Of a stretch of DNA of 64,000 bases, positions 1 to 8,842 are shown piece by piece; position 1 is the first letter of the stretch, and each line of letters starts with the position of its first letter. The DNA is from Bacteriovoracaceae bacterium (GTDB lineage: Bacteria > Bdellovibrionota > Bacteriovoracia > Bacteriovoracales > Bacteriovoracaceae). A program made the position numbers and the translations under genes. The stretch spans positions 1-64,000 of the forward strand of contig JAGSHI010000002.1 in NCBI GenBank assembly GCA_023954635.1, in the 5' to 3' direction. The notes beneath the pieces were generated by a model. It did not search any database. It saw nothing but the letters and a program-made list of their open reading frames with translations, and was not told the DNA's origin.

Positions 1-1
1 A

Positions 2-355
2 CCGAAACAGCTTTTTGGAGAGAATCCTGATACCACTTCAGAAGTCTATTTAAAATTGAGTGAAATATATCTGACAGAAAAACAAAAGCGCTCAAGGATT
101 AAACTTCTTCATCAAATTGAGACTTTTACGACAGACTTCTTTTTTGATAAAAAAATCACACTCCCTAGAATTCTCATGTTTTGGGGTGATCAAAATAAAG
201 TTGTAGGACTTGATGAAGGACTTCGCCTAAAAGAGCTGATTGAACCTGAACAATTTTGTATTATTAGAAATGGTGGCCATTTATCGATGTATGAGAAAGG
301 AGAAGTGGTCAATAAAAAGATTGAGGAGTTTTTATCCTCCAAACATGTCATTTAA
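2..355 (+). CDS. Alpha/beta hydrolase, C-terminal part (cut by window start)
   Basis: The reading frame is open from the window edge, so the N-terminus and nucleophile lie outside. The visible end carries the two late elements of the alpha/beta hydrolase fold. One is a strand followed by WGDQNKVV, where the Asp of GD would be the acid residue. The other is RNGGHLSMYE, where the His of GGH would be the catalytic base. This matches the end of small esterase or lipase-type hydrolases; substrate unknown. The last 24 bases overlap the convergent HD-GYP-like gene. An internal TTG (56) could be mistaken for a start, but the frame continues upstream without a stop. Confidence 0.7.
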   Translation, partial: PKQLFGENPDTTSEVYLKLSEIYLTEKQKRSRIKLLHQIETFTTDFFFDKKITLPRILMFWGDQNKVVGLDEGLRLKELIEPEQFCIIRNGGHLSMYEKGEVVNKKIEEFLSSKHVI

Positions 356-1282
356 AGCATCAACAGCTTTTCTAAATGTTCCCACATAGAATTGCCCCTG
401 AATATCACTAATAATTTTTTCTTTTTCTTTAAAGTTAAATTCACAGTCTATTAACTTATGCGTAAATACATCTGCAACAATATGAATAGCTGACAATTGT
501 GAAATTTGCATATGCTTTGTACCGAGAGGAAAACCAATTCCCTGTGGTCTCTCATGATGTTGTTCAATAATCTGAATGACCTCTGGTGAAACCCAGTTAT
601 TATTGTCTTCTTGAAGCATTTCGGCGACAAGTATTGGGTGATTTAAGGCCATTTTAGAAAGATTTTTCTTATCTCCATCCCAGTTTTTAATTTCTTCAAA
701 ATGCTCAGGAAGAAGAATTATATCTCTTAACATTACGGCCATAATAGATTTTTCTTTAATTGAAGCACTCGACCAGTCAACAAACTCCATCATAGAAGAA
801 ATCGTAAAAGTTAAAGTAACGTTGTACATATATTCTTCGGAACAGTTCTCTTTAAACTTTTCAAAAAATTTGAAAATATTCGGTTGCTCTTGTAAAACTT
901 CCATCGATTTTTTTGCAATATCCTGTGCTAGAGAGATACTCTCAGAACTAACCCCAATTTTTTGAAAAGCTTCCTTCGCCACAGCATAACAACTGTCAAG
1001 AACAACAACTTTTCCATCAATTGTAGACTCATCAAAAAATTTATTTTGAATCGTCTTTCTCATGAAATTCATAAAGCTTTTAAACTCTTCTTCTAGAGCG
1101 TAAACATCTTCAACACCCTTGGCTCGGTATCTTTTATAGGTTTCGGTTATATCCTCATCTCCATGGGAAATTTTAATAATTTTAGTTGGACCAATTTTCA
1201 AAAAGACATCGAATGGAAACTTCTTTCCATACTTCTCTAGAAGAGCGGGGGGAATTTTGCAGTACTTTCTTTCTTCACTCAT
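332..1282 (-). CDS. Degenerate HD-GYP-like domain protein
   Basis: 316 residues with no signal peptide. The C-terminal half resembles the HD-GYP cyclic-di-GMP phosphodiesterase fold: an NHP near residue 214, then HHERPQGIGFP at 242-252, which corresponds to the GYP-side HHERxDGxGYP block. The metal-binding HD step appears lost. The expected His is Tyr (around 153), and the HD pair reads RD (186-187) in MLRDIILL. The protein is therefore probably a binding or scaffold protein rather than an active phosphodiesterase. Residues 1-140 form an N-terminal module I do not recognise. It is monocistronic and its start codon lies inside an inverted repeat. The family call is good; loss of activity is inferred. 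Confidence 0.7.
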   Translation of the reverse strand: MSEERKYCKIPPALLEKYGKKFPFDVFLKIGPTKIIKISHGDEDITETYKRYRAKGVEDVYALEEEFKSFMNFMRKTIQNKFFDESTIDGKVVVLDSCYAVAKEAFQKIGVSSESISLAQDIAKKSMEVLQEQPNIFKFFEKFKENCSEEYMYNVTLTFTISSMMEFVDWSSASIKEKSIMAVMLRDIILLPEHFEEIKNWDGDKKNLSKMALNHPILVAEMLQEDNNNWVSPEVIQIIEQHHERPQGIGFPLGTKHMQISQLSAIHIVADVFTHKLIDCEFNFKEKEKIISDIQGQFYVGTFRKAVDALNDMFGG

Positions 1283-1306
1283 AGTTCTCTATTTTATCAG
1301 AACTAT
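1281..1306 (-). promoter_or_regulatory. Inverted repeat over the start codon of the HD-GYP-like gene
   Basis: Perfect 8-base arms (ATAGTTCT / AGAACTAT) are separated by 10 bases. Read on the minus strand, the downstream arm contains the weak GAG ribosome-site remnant and the first two bases of the ATG. The spacer contains TAAAAT, which could be a -10 element. It could be an operator or an RNA hairpin hiding the start; the sequence does not decide. Confidence 0.4.
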
Positions 1307-1438
1307 GAAAAGTGGCGTTCAAATAGCAGAACAGGCAAATTTTTCACGTAAGTGCCTGATAATACAAACAAATTTAATGTTGTTTGATCGACGTTATTTT
1401 AGGAAAAAGGAAAAAAACACAGATATGGGGCAAAGGTA

Positions 1439-1473
1439 ATAGCTCTCTTATTTAAATACTTAAAGAGAGCTAT
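1439..1473. terminator. Hairpin downstream of the desaturase gene
   Basis: An 11-base stem (ATAGCTCTCTT with its complement) encloses a 13-base AT loop and begins 6 bases after the minus-strand stop at 1479. No clear T-run follows on either strand, so termination or 3'-end protection is plausible but not certain. Confidence 0.45.
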
Positions 1474-1478
1474 AAGAC

Positions 1479-2552
1479 TTATTTGCCAACTGATTCGGCC
1501 ATTCCTGTTACAAAAGGTTCCTCATGCAAAAAGGAAAACAATTTTGCTCGGTATCTCTTATTGTACTCAGAGAAAGTAATCATTTCATTTTTGTCTTCAT
1601 CATAGATTTTTAGAAATGCAGTTCTCCAACAATCAGTCCAAGTAACAACACTAGGATTTTGGAATTCTTCGTTCTCATCCATACATTGTTGTAATTTATA
1701 ATTTGGAATAAGGTGACTTAAATGGTGGAGGTGATGGATACCAATATTTGCAGTAAACCATTGCATCACTTTATTCATTTTAAAGTAACTACATCCTTCC
1801 ATTGCAGCATTAAAGTAATCCCAATCCTCATGTCTTTCCCAGTAAACATCTTCATACTGATGCTGAACATAGAAAAGCCAAGTCCCAGTAAACTGAGCAA
1901 TCATAGTCGCCGGAATTTGGATCATAAGGAATGCTTTCCAACCAATAGCATAAACCAAAGCTCCAATAATTAAGGTAAGTGCGATATTACAGATATAGAC
2001 GCTTCTCCTAGCATTGGCATTATCTCTCTTGTCAGTAAATCTAAAACGAAGTTGAAAAAGATAAATTGGTCCAATAATAAAAGTCACAAATGTATTTCTA
2101 TATAATTTATAACCAATTTTTTTCTGCCAACTCAATGCTGAATACTCTGCAGCAGTGAGAGTCCAAATATCTCCTCTTCCCCTTCTGTCTAAATCTCCAG
2201 ACGTTTGGTGATGAGCTGCGTGGTCATCTGTCCATTGCCAATAAGGAGTGAAAGTTAAAAAACCAGTTATATATCCTACAATCGTTCTAAGTTTTTTTGA
2301 TTTAAAAAATGATCCATGTCCACAGTCATGCATGATACAAAATGTTCTAACCATCATTCCAGCATTCAATAAACAGAAAAATAAAGTTAGAGCGTAAGAA
2401 ATTTCAAGTGACTTATAAGCAAGGTACCAAGTAATAAAATATGGAATAAGTGTATTCGCGACTTGCCACCAACTTCTCATGTTATCGGCAACCATATAAG
2501 GCCTTACTGTTTTCTTCCAATCTTTTGTCATGTTGTTTTTATTTGCGTCCAT
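1479..2552 (-). CDS. Membrane fatty acid desaturase
   Basis: 357 residues, an integral membrane di-iron desaturase that would introduce a double bond into acyl chains. The three histidine boxes are visible: HDCGH (75-79), HAAHH (111-115), and the C-terminal HHLHHLSH block near residue 275. Hydrophobic segments lie around 33-70, 90-105 and 160-225. Length and the HHLHHLSHLIPNY ending fit the omega-6/omega-3 (DesA/FAD2-like) branch more than delta-9 enzymes, but regiospecificity cannot be read from sequence. It stands alone between a hairpin and a 267-base upstream gap. Likely role: membrane fluidity adaptation. Confidence 0.88.
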   Translation of the reverse strand: MDANKNNMTKDWKKTVRPYMVADNMRSWWQVANTLIPYFITWYLAYKSLEISYALTLFFCLLNAGMMVRTFCIMHDCGHGSFFKSKKLRTIVGYITGFLTFTPYWQWTDDHAAHHQTSGDLDRRGRGDIWTLTAAEYSALSWQKKIGYKLYRNTFVTFIIGPIYLFQLRFRFTDKRDNANARRSVYICNIALTLIIGALVYAIGWKAFLMIQIPATMIAQFTGTWLFYVQHQYEDVYWERHEDWDYFNAAMEGCSYFKMNKVMQWFTANIGIHHLHHLSHLIPNYKLQQCMDENEEFQNPSVVTWTDCWRTAFLKIYDEDKNEMITFSEYNKRYRAKLFSFLHEEPFVTGMAESVGK

Positions 2553-2819
2553 AAAATTTTCCAGTGTTAGTGCATAACTTAAACTTAGCTTATCAATTCA
2601 TTAATGCTCGTTGTGTAAAACAAGAGTAAAAGCTTTCCAACTATCTGTAATAACGTCATCTCCAATTTCAGACCTTTCTTAAATCAACTTTATTTCCTCA
2701 TTAAAACTTATAAAAACAAATACTTAGACCTCTCTTTAGAGTGTAAGTTTTACTCAAAACTCCCTATTTTTTCTCAGCGTGTTATGAAAGTGTAAATGCA
2801 CTGAAATATTGGGGATTTT
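2553..2819. other. Divergent intergenic region, no gene seen
   Basis: 267 AT-rich bases separate the desaturase (minus) from the exopolysaccharide-type locus (plus). Promoters for both must lie here, but I see no convincing -35/-10 pair. The only clear signal is a GGGG Shine-Dalgarno core at 2811-2814 serving the TTG start at 2820. Confidence 0.5.
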
Positions 2820-3914
2820 TTGAAACGAGTTTTAACTCTTTGTACATTCTTAGGAGTAATGAGCAACGTTTTGGCCGTTGAAGGGATTGAGCTCAATTCA
2901 AAAGTGAGCCTCAATGGAAGTCATGTCGGTGGCAAACTCAATGAAGCTCGAACGTTTGGATTAAACTCTCAATTAAATTTTAATCAATACATAAATGAAA
3001 AATTAAAAATAAATTTAGCGGGTGGACTTTCGCTCGAAACAGGAAATAGTGAAACCGTTTATGGCGCTGGAACTTTTAAGCCTACAAACTCTCTCTACTT
3101 AATCAATGCAAAGGCAATCTACTCACCCTTTAAAAGAGTTACACTGGCTGCAGGGGCAATTAATCAAAATTATCAAAAAAACCCTCTCTTTATAACATCT
3201 ACTCCTTTTATAGGAGCTCAAGAAGTTTTCTCATATAAAATTTCGAACTGGACTATTGAACTTGATTTACTTCAGTCAATCCCTTCAAACCATACTCTTT
3301 CTAAAAGACTTGGAAGTGTAAATGAAGGATCTGCAAAATTTTATAATGAGAAGATTAGAGTGAAAGGTGAAGGGAATGTTTTAAGTGTAAACGCAAGTAT
3401 CGGGCATTTTGCATTTGATCAACTGAGTTCTTCTGTAGCATATGAAAGCCGGTTACTAGGAAATAGTGTTTCAGGTATTGGAAACATTAATAACAAGTTT
3501 AAATATTCATTTATAGGGTGGAATGGTGATTTTGCTCTTGATTATAAGAATTTACCAGGAACAACAATTTCTTTAAATTCAGCTTGGCATCTTAATTCGA
3601 AGGCACCATCAAATAAAAACCTCGGTTACAAAATAGGACCTTCTATTGCTTTTGAAAGTGGTAATAGAATATACAAAATTGAATTAGAGTCATTTGAAAA
3701 CCAATCTGATTCAGCAGTAGCTTACTACAGCAGCAAGAACTATGGTCACGTGAATAGAAAAGGTGCTGCCATTGGCGCTTCAGTTGATGATATTCAGAAT
3801 CAAATAAATTACGGTCTTAAGGGAGTTGATACCAAACCCATTATCTCATCCCCATTTCAGTCAAAAGAAAGAATCATATCGATCTTTTTAAGGAAGAATT
3901 ATGAACTCTTTTAA
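2820..3914 (+). CDS. Exported beta-barrel-like outer membrane protein
   Basis: 364 residues starting with TTG, chosen because GGGG sits five bases upstream and the N-terminus is a clean signal peptide (cleavage probably after SNVLAVE, about residue 20-21). The mature part is rich in alternating polar/hydrophobic stretches with Asn, Ser, Gly and aromatic residues, typical of outer membrane barrels, and it ends in aromatic NYELF. No family is recognised. It is first of seven co-directional genes and overlaps the next by 14 bases, so the two products are probably made together. By position it may be part of an export pore for the polysaccharide made by genes further down; that is inference. Confidence 0.72.
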   Translation: MKRVLTLCTFLGVMSNVLAVEGIELNSKVSLNGSHVGGKLNEARTFGLNSQLNFNQYINEKLKINLAGGLSLETGNSETVYGAGTFKPTNSLYLINAKAIYSPFKRVTLAAGAINQNYQKNPLFITSTPFIGAQEVFSYKISNWTIELDLLQSIPSNHTLSKRLGSVNEGSAKFYNEKIRVKGEGNVLSVNASIGHFAFDQLSSSVAYESRLLGNSVSGIGNINNKFKYSFIGWNGDFALDYKNLPGTTISLNSAWHLNSKAPSNKNLGYKIGPSIAFESGNRIYKIELESFENQSDSAVAYYSSKNYGHVNRKGAAIGASVDDIQNQINYGLKGVDTKPIISSPFQSKERIISIFLRKNYELF

Positions 3915-6486
3915 ACTCCTAAATATATTTTTCTTGATATTAGCAGTTGCCTTGAGTAGTTGTTCAACAGGTATTGATGGCGACGGGAATGAAGATAAAA
4001 GTACTGGAACCATAATATTGAATAGTTTAAGTGCTACTTCAATTCAAGAAGTTTTTGAGAATGCCGGTAGTGTAACGAGACCTACACATAAATCTTTTTT
4101 AATCACAGTTTGTTTAAAAGAAAACGTTCTTTTAGAGGCTATCCGAAATCAATCTTTTATAGTCAACACGAATCCAGAAAAAGCAATTAATAGTGACTCC
4201 AATGGATGTCTAAGATGGACTGAAAAAGTTGAGATGAAGTCTAGTTTCGAAAATAGATACGTTCTCTTTAATAGAAAATTATCTACAGAGAGCCCCTATA
4301 AAGGATCTATTAATATCAGATATGCTTTTAATATTTTTACAAATAATTTTGTAGATCTCCAACATGAAAGCCTTCCAGAAGATCAACTCGTTACCGCAGG
4401 AAAAGAAGACCTCAATGTTGATTTTGATATGACTGACTTAACAATCTACTTTGGTGGTTACGATACTGAACACGACGACTCCCGAGCAAAGAAACGAGTT
4501 ATCACGAAATGGATAGGATGTTTTAAGTTAAAAGCAGACATGAGCTCAGTTTCAAACCAAATTATTGAAATGAAAGTTCTCGATGAAAAAGGTGAAGTCG
4601 TTCAAGAAGTTGTTAACAAAACTGACCTAAAGGGTTGTTTGAGGGCCAATATTTATACTGAGTATGATCAATTTGAAAAAGTTAGATGGATTCCAAGAAG
4701 ACTCGTAGTTAAAACAATTGATGGCCCCCTTGAAGGACAAGTACTTAATAGAGATATCTATATAAACCCTTGGGTTAATGGTAGAAATCACGGCTGGGAT
4801 TCGAGAGCTGGTAAACCTCCTCAAAACCCTATTGGCGACAATGCAAAACTTCATATTGACCATGTTCGTTACACTTTCCTTGGTAACAGAGAAGATGGCT
4901 ACCAGGTAAATAAATTTTTAGACCTCAGTGTAACTAAAACTTACCTTTTGGAGATTCGACCAAAAATTAACAGAGGGCACAGCTTTTCAACGAACAGACT
5001 TATTGAAGATATTTATACAGGTCAATTTACATTAAAAGTATCAATTCTTGCTGCCACGAAAGGTGACACGGAGATAACCTCTAAAAATGTAGAGTCTTTC
5101 AAATTTATCTCTGGGATCAAAAAGGATGTTGAAGTCATCAATAATAAAATCATCACAACTGTCGAGTTACCGTTTCGATTTGATCAACTTTCAGAGTCAG
5201 CTGCCAGAACAGTCGCTATACTGGAACTCTCTCCGAAAGACCCTGAAGCAGAAAATCTTCAACCTGTTATTGTTTCTGGAAAGTTTTTAGCCTCTTCTCA
5301 TCAGTTAAGTGTTGGACTTCGCCCTCACGACAGAGATCTTAAAACGGAATCTAAGTTAAATATTGGAGAAGACATTTTACGAAGTAAGCTAGATCCCATC
5401 AAAAACTTGATGCGATCCAAAGAACTTGATTCTAAATGGAAAGGAAATCCAATTGATATTTTCTCAGAATTACACAAAGACAATCCAAATAAGCAGCTAC
5501 CAATTATTACGCTTAAAAGAAATCGAGTTAACAATATTTTAGATGAAGATAAAATTTCTGCAGCTGAGTTTAACTCTTTTCATGCAAATCCACTGAAAAA
5601 AGAATTACTTAACAAAGTATGTTCTTACTTTTATCCGAAAAAGCTTGTGACTGGTATCATCTGGGATAGTTATGAGTTCCCTAGAGAATATAAGAGATGT
5701 AAAAGAAATCCAGAATCAATTATCACAGCGACAAGTTATAAGCATATCTCTAAGATCATTGGTAAGCCCCAAAAGCTTTACTCCAGTAGCGATAGTTTCA
5801 ATATTGGAACCGGATTCCTTGTTTATAATGGAGAGAGTAGAAGAACAGCAGTTTCCAGAAGAGTCAGTTTTGGTGGTGGTTTAAATGCCAAGATTGAAAT
5901 TCCATTTATAAAAATGCTTAGCCTCGGAGTTGGAGTCAATGCAGATATTGCAAAGATATGGACAAGGGATGAAAGTCAGGGAACAACATCAAGAGCTCAA
6001 TTCTCTAGAAGTAGAAATCTTTTTAGTGACCAATTAAAATTAGGGTTCGAAGCTGAAGTTAAGAATTGTATTGTCGTAGAAGGAGTTGAGTATACTGAAT
6101 ATTCAAACTCAATGTCATATAGTCCATATGCAATGGCCCCTCAAACCATGACGACTAAACAAAACAAAAAAAGAATACAAATTTGCCAAGACAAAGATCA
6201 AAAAGAGTGGCTTGAAGAGAGCTGGTATTATATTGGTGAAAATAGACCAAATCATTCGATCCTTCGAGATCCATGGAGCATTTCAGAAAATTACCTTGGC
6301 AAGATTATTCGAGGCCGTGACAATTATGATATGTTTTATAACCTTATGACAGATGACACCAAAGTGATCTTTTTGGAGAAGATTGAGGCCATGCCAAGTA
6401 ACAATGCCTTAATTAATAGTTATTACAAAGATAAATCAAGACCAGTTCTAGAGGACATGGCCCTACCAGGTACTATTAAACTCTAA
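3901..6486 (+). CDS. Large lipoprotein (861 aa) of the polysaccharide-type locus
   Basis: The signal peptide ends in the lipobox LSSC, with Cys near residue 21 as the lipidation site, followed by an acidic and Gly-rich linker. The rest has repeated beta-rich segments. A strongly Gly/Val-patterned stretch near residues 640-690 resembles amphipathic membrane-inserting strands. Paired cysteines recur (VCLKE...GCLRW, GCFKL...GCLRA), suggesting duplicated N-terminal domains with disulfides. No known family recognised. The start overlaps the preceding barrel gene, and the stop is one base before the next ATG. It may be a periplasmic or surface partner of the barrel proteins. Confidence 0.72.
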   Translation: MNSFKLLNIFFLILAVALSSCSTGIDGDGNEDKSTGTIILNSLSATSIQEVFENAGSVTRPTHKSFLITVCLKENVLLEAIRNQSFIVNTNPEKAINSDSNGCLRWTEKVEMKSSFENRYVLFNRKLSTESPYKGSINIRYAFNIFTNNFVDLQHESLPEDQLVTAGKEDLNVDFDMTDLTIYFGGYDTEHDDSRAKKRVITKWIGCFKLKADMSSVSNQIIEMKVLDEKGEVVQEVVNKTDLKGCLRANIYTEYDQFEKVRWIPRRLVVKTIDGPLEGQVLNRDIYINPWVNGRNHGWDSRAGKPPQNPIGDNAKLHIDHVRYTFLGNREDGYQVNKFLDLSVTKTYLLEIRPKINRGHSFSTNRLIEDIYTGQFTLKVSILAATKGDTEITSKNVESFKFISGIKKDVEVINNKIITTVELPFRFDQLSESAARTVAILELSPKDPEAENLQPVIVSGKFLASSHQLSVGLRPHDRDLKTESKLNIGEDILRSKLDPIKNLMRSKELDSKWKGNPIDIFSELHKDNPNKQLPIITLKRNRVNNILDEDKISAAEFNSFHANPLKKELLNKVCSYFYPKKLVTGIIWDSYEFPREYKRCKRNPESIITATSYKHISKIIGKPQKLYSSSDSFNIGTGFLVYNGESRRTAVSRRVSFGGGLNAKIEIPFIKMLSLGVGVNADIAKIWTRDESQGTTSRAQFSRSRNLFSDQLKLGFEAEVKNCIVVEGVEYTEYSNSMSYSPYAMAPQTMTTKQNKKRIQICQDKDQKEWLEESWYYIGENRPNHSILRDPWSISENYLGKIIRGRDNYDMFYNLMTDDTKVIFLEKIEAMPSNNALINSYYKDKSRPVLEDMALPGTIKL

Positions 6487-6487
6487 T

Positions 6488-6862
6488 ATGGATATCGAAC
6501 AGACCTCCCTGTTCATTTTAGTTACTCTTTCTTCCTTGAGTCTCTATAGGCCAATAGTTAAATACTCAATGAGAATTGGCGTATTCAGACCTAGAAGTTG
6601 GAGACTTTGGTACTTCTCGACCTTTTTACTCGGTCTAGTTTTGGCCTTTATCTTAAAAAATAGCTCTTCAGAGGTTAAATTTACCCTTTTTATTACTTGT
6701 CTTTTAATTCAGTTGTCCTGGTTGTTAATTCAAGACAATGCAATACTTAAAAAAGGCGCCATTGATACTAGGTTCTTTGTTATGGCCAGTTTTCAAATTA
6801 TATTTACTCTCCTCTCAGGAAAATTTTTATTTGATGCGATATTCCCTTATCTCGAAAGCTGA
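6488..6862 (+). CDS. Small integral membrane protein
   Basis: 124 residues with about four hydrophobic helices (roughly 7-22, 42-58, 64-80, 98-116) and a short basic loop (RPRSWR) after the first. No family recognised. It starts one base after the stop of the large lipoprotein gene and ends 14 bases before the next exported protein, so it is an internal member of the locus. A small membrane subunit beside a processive glycosyltransferase would be analogous to PgaD in role, but there is no sequence evidence for homology. Confidence 0.65.
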   Translation: MDIEQTSLFILVTLSSLSLYRPIVKYSMRIGVFRPRSWRLWYFSTFLLGLVLAFILKNSSSEVKFTLFITCLLIQLSWLLIQDNAILKKGAIDTRFFVMASFQIIFTLLSGKFLFDAIFPYLES

Positions 6863-6876
6863 TTAATAATAGAGTA

Positions 6877-7842
6877 ATGAAAATACTTATCTTTATTGCT
6901 TTATTTATTTACACTTCATTTGCCTTGGCTGATATGAGTCACTTTAACTTTTCCTCTAGCTATACAGGAACCAGAGATCATTTCATGCTTCGAAGTTTTG
7001 GAATGAGTTGGGACAAGAATAGAAGGTACTCAGGATGGGAATACCCTAATGAAGATACAAGAGCCTATGACTACGGATTAAGTACAACAATTAATAATGG
7101 TTCTGCACTCTCCTCAAAATTTCAGGCCTCTAGAATTATGGTCAATTTCGGAAGGAAGTGGAGCAAATCATTAAGTACTAAGATTTTTTCGGGTGTCCAT
7201 GAGCTAAAGAATAAATCAAGTAATCAAAAACATGTAACCGTCCCAGTAAAACTTGAACAAACATTTAAAGTAAAAGAATGGTTATTCTCTTCTATTTCAT
7301 TGGTTAAAGATTGGAACTATCAAGATCTTCAACTTAGTAGTGCAGTAGATAACTTCACTAAGAAAAGTACAGTTCATCATCATTTTCTCATAACCCCTAC
7401 TGAGAGAGTCAGACTCTCGCTTAGAGGGAGAAACTCAAAATACTCAGACACAAACAAAAGTTACACTCAAGATCTAGATATGAAATACAAAGTCGGGCCC
7501 AAACACAGCTGGTATTTAGTCGGACTAGGTAGTGAATATACACGGTTTGAAAAAAACCTTTCAGGTTATTGGACTCCTCGAAAATTTCTCTCAGTTGGTC
7601 CAAGGTTTGAAGTCGTTCAGAGTATAAAAGAGAAGTTTTCTCTATCATTGGCCTTAAACCTCAATCGATTTAGAGATGAAAATGGAGCCTGGGGAGATGG
7701 TTTTTACTCAAATACTGCCATCACTTATGGAAAACGAGAGTCTTTAAATACTTCACTCGGTTATGAAAGAATCCAAAGCCGACAAAGTGAAAATCTCTGG
7801 TATAGCGAAAAAATCTACCTAAATCTCAATCACTTTTACTAG
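6877..7842 (+). CDS. Exported beta-barrel-like protein
   Basis: 321 residues with a short signal peptide (MKILIFIALFIYTSFALA, cleavage after ALA near residue 18). The mature part alternates short hydrophobic and polar runs, is rich in Ser, Lys, Asn and aromatics, and ends in NLNHFY with a terminal aromatic residue, the usual outer membrane barrel signature. Family unknown. With the first gene this makes two candidate barrels in one locus. A 66-base gap follows before the response regulator, so a second promoter could start there. Confidence 0.68.
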   Translation: MKILIFIALFIYTSFALADMSHFNFSSSYTGTRDHFMLRSFGMSWDKNRRYSGWEYPNEDTRAYDYGLSTTINNGSALSSKFQASRIMVNFGRKWSKSLSTKIFSGVHELKNKSSNQKHVTVPVKLEQTFKVKEWLFSSISLVKDWNYQDLQLSSAVDNFTKKSTVHHHFLITPTERVRLSLRGRNSKYSDTNKSYTQDLDMKYKVGPKHSWYLVGLGSEYTRFEKNLSGYWTPRKFLSVGPRFEVVQSIKEKFSLSLALNLNRFRDENGAWGDGFYSNTAITYGKRESLNTSLGYERIQSRQSENLWYSEKIYLNLNHFY

Positions 7843-7908
7843 GATTCTTAACCTATAAGGAAAATATATTCCTCTATTATTTCATATACTTAAGAGTAAA
7901 ATTAAGGT

Positions 7909-8841
7909 ATGGAAACAATAGGAAATAATGAAAAGAAAAGTGAATCACAACCAGACTCTACAACTGAAAAGCCCTTAATTTTCTTAATTGATGACGATGA
8001 AGATCTTTTAGCCATTTTAGAGAAAGCTCTTTCTGATAATTTTCAAACATTAATTATTACAGAACCGATCGAAGCAGTTCAACTGGCCGAAGAGAAATCT
8101 CCTCGAGCAATGATTCTAGATTTACAAATGCCAAATATTGACGGTTACGAGGCCTTAAAAATATTTAGAGAACATCCATTTACAAATAATATTCCTGTTA
8201 TTTGTATGTCTTCAGACAGTAATCAAAAGATTAGAACTCACCTAGACACTCTAGGAGCAAATGGATTTATAAAAAAACCACTTAACGTGGAGATTCTCTC
8301 AAGGACAGTAAATAGTATTTTGAGATCTCTAAATCAAAAAGTTAAGTCCAAAAAAGGTGATTACAATTGCTACGTTACCTTTAATGATTTTGAAAAAAAT
8401 AATCTCATGTATGAAAAAATATCCAGTCTTTTGGAGAACGGTGAAAGAGTAGTCTTTCTAAGTTGGATTCAAGGTAAAGACTTCATTGACTCTAGACTTA
8501 TGCCATTCGTTGATGACAACAGATTAATATTTCTTGAGATTAAATCATCGATGATAATGAAATTTCCCTTTATGCAAAATATTTCTCCTGTCATGGCAGA
8601 TATCCATAACTTTACGCATGGAGAAAGCCTTCAAAACTATTATCTTATTTTTGATGAACCTAGAAATTTGTATGACCTCTCTATACAAGAAAAAGCCCTC
8701 TCAAAAACGATGGAGCTTTCACGACTGATTAACACTAGTTTCAAAGGTTCTCATATCTATATGACCAAAACAAGAAACCCCAATACAAAACTATTTCAAC
8801 TTAAAATTGCGAGAGTCTTTTCAGGGATGTCAGTAAACTAG
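7909..8841 (+). CDS. Response regulator with unrecognised output domain
   Basis: 310 residues. The receiver domain spans about 22-140 with acidic pocket DDDE (28-31), phospho-acceptor Asp71 in LDLQMP, Ser101-102 and Lys123 in FIKKP. Residues about 150-310 form an alpha/beta domain that is neither a DNA-binding helix-turn-helix nor GGDEF/EAL. Its pattern (GERVVFLSW..., YYLIFDEP) recalls RecA-like sensory domains such as MEDS or DUF835 without a P-loop; that is a weak resemblance. It ends two bases before the glycosyltransferase ATG, so it most likely controls the polysaccharide machinery by protein contact rather than transcription. Confidence 0.75.
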   Translation: METIGNNEKKSESQPDSTTEKPLIFLIDDDEDLLAILEKALSDNFQTLIITEPIEAVQLAEEKSPRAMILDLQMPNIDGYEALKIFREHPFTNNIPVICMSSDSNQKIRTHLDTLGANGFIKKPLNVEILSRTVNSILRSLNQKVKSKKGDYNCYVTFNDFEKNNLMYEKISSLLENGERVVFLSWIQGKDFIDSRLMPFVDDNRLIFLEIKSSMIMKFPFMQNISPVMADIHNFTHGESLQNYYLIFDEPRNLYDLSIQEKALSKTMELSRLINTSFKGSHIYMTKTRNPNTKLFQLKIARVFSGMSVN

Positions 8842-8842
8842 A

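Noticed and set aside
1257-1439. 60-residue plus-strand frame upstream of the HD-GYP-like gene
   Set aside because: It starts inside the minus-strand gene, spans an inverted repeat, has no ribosome site and shows no protein-like pattern.
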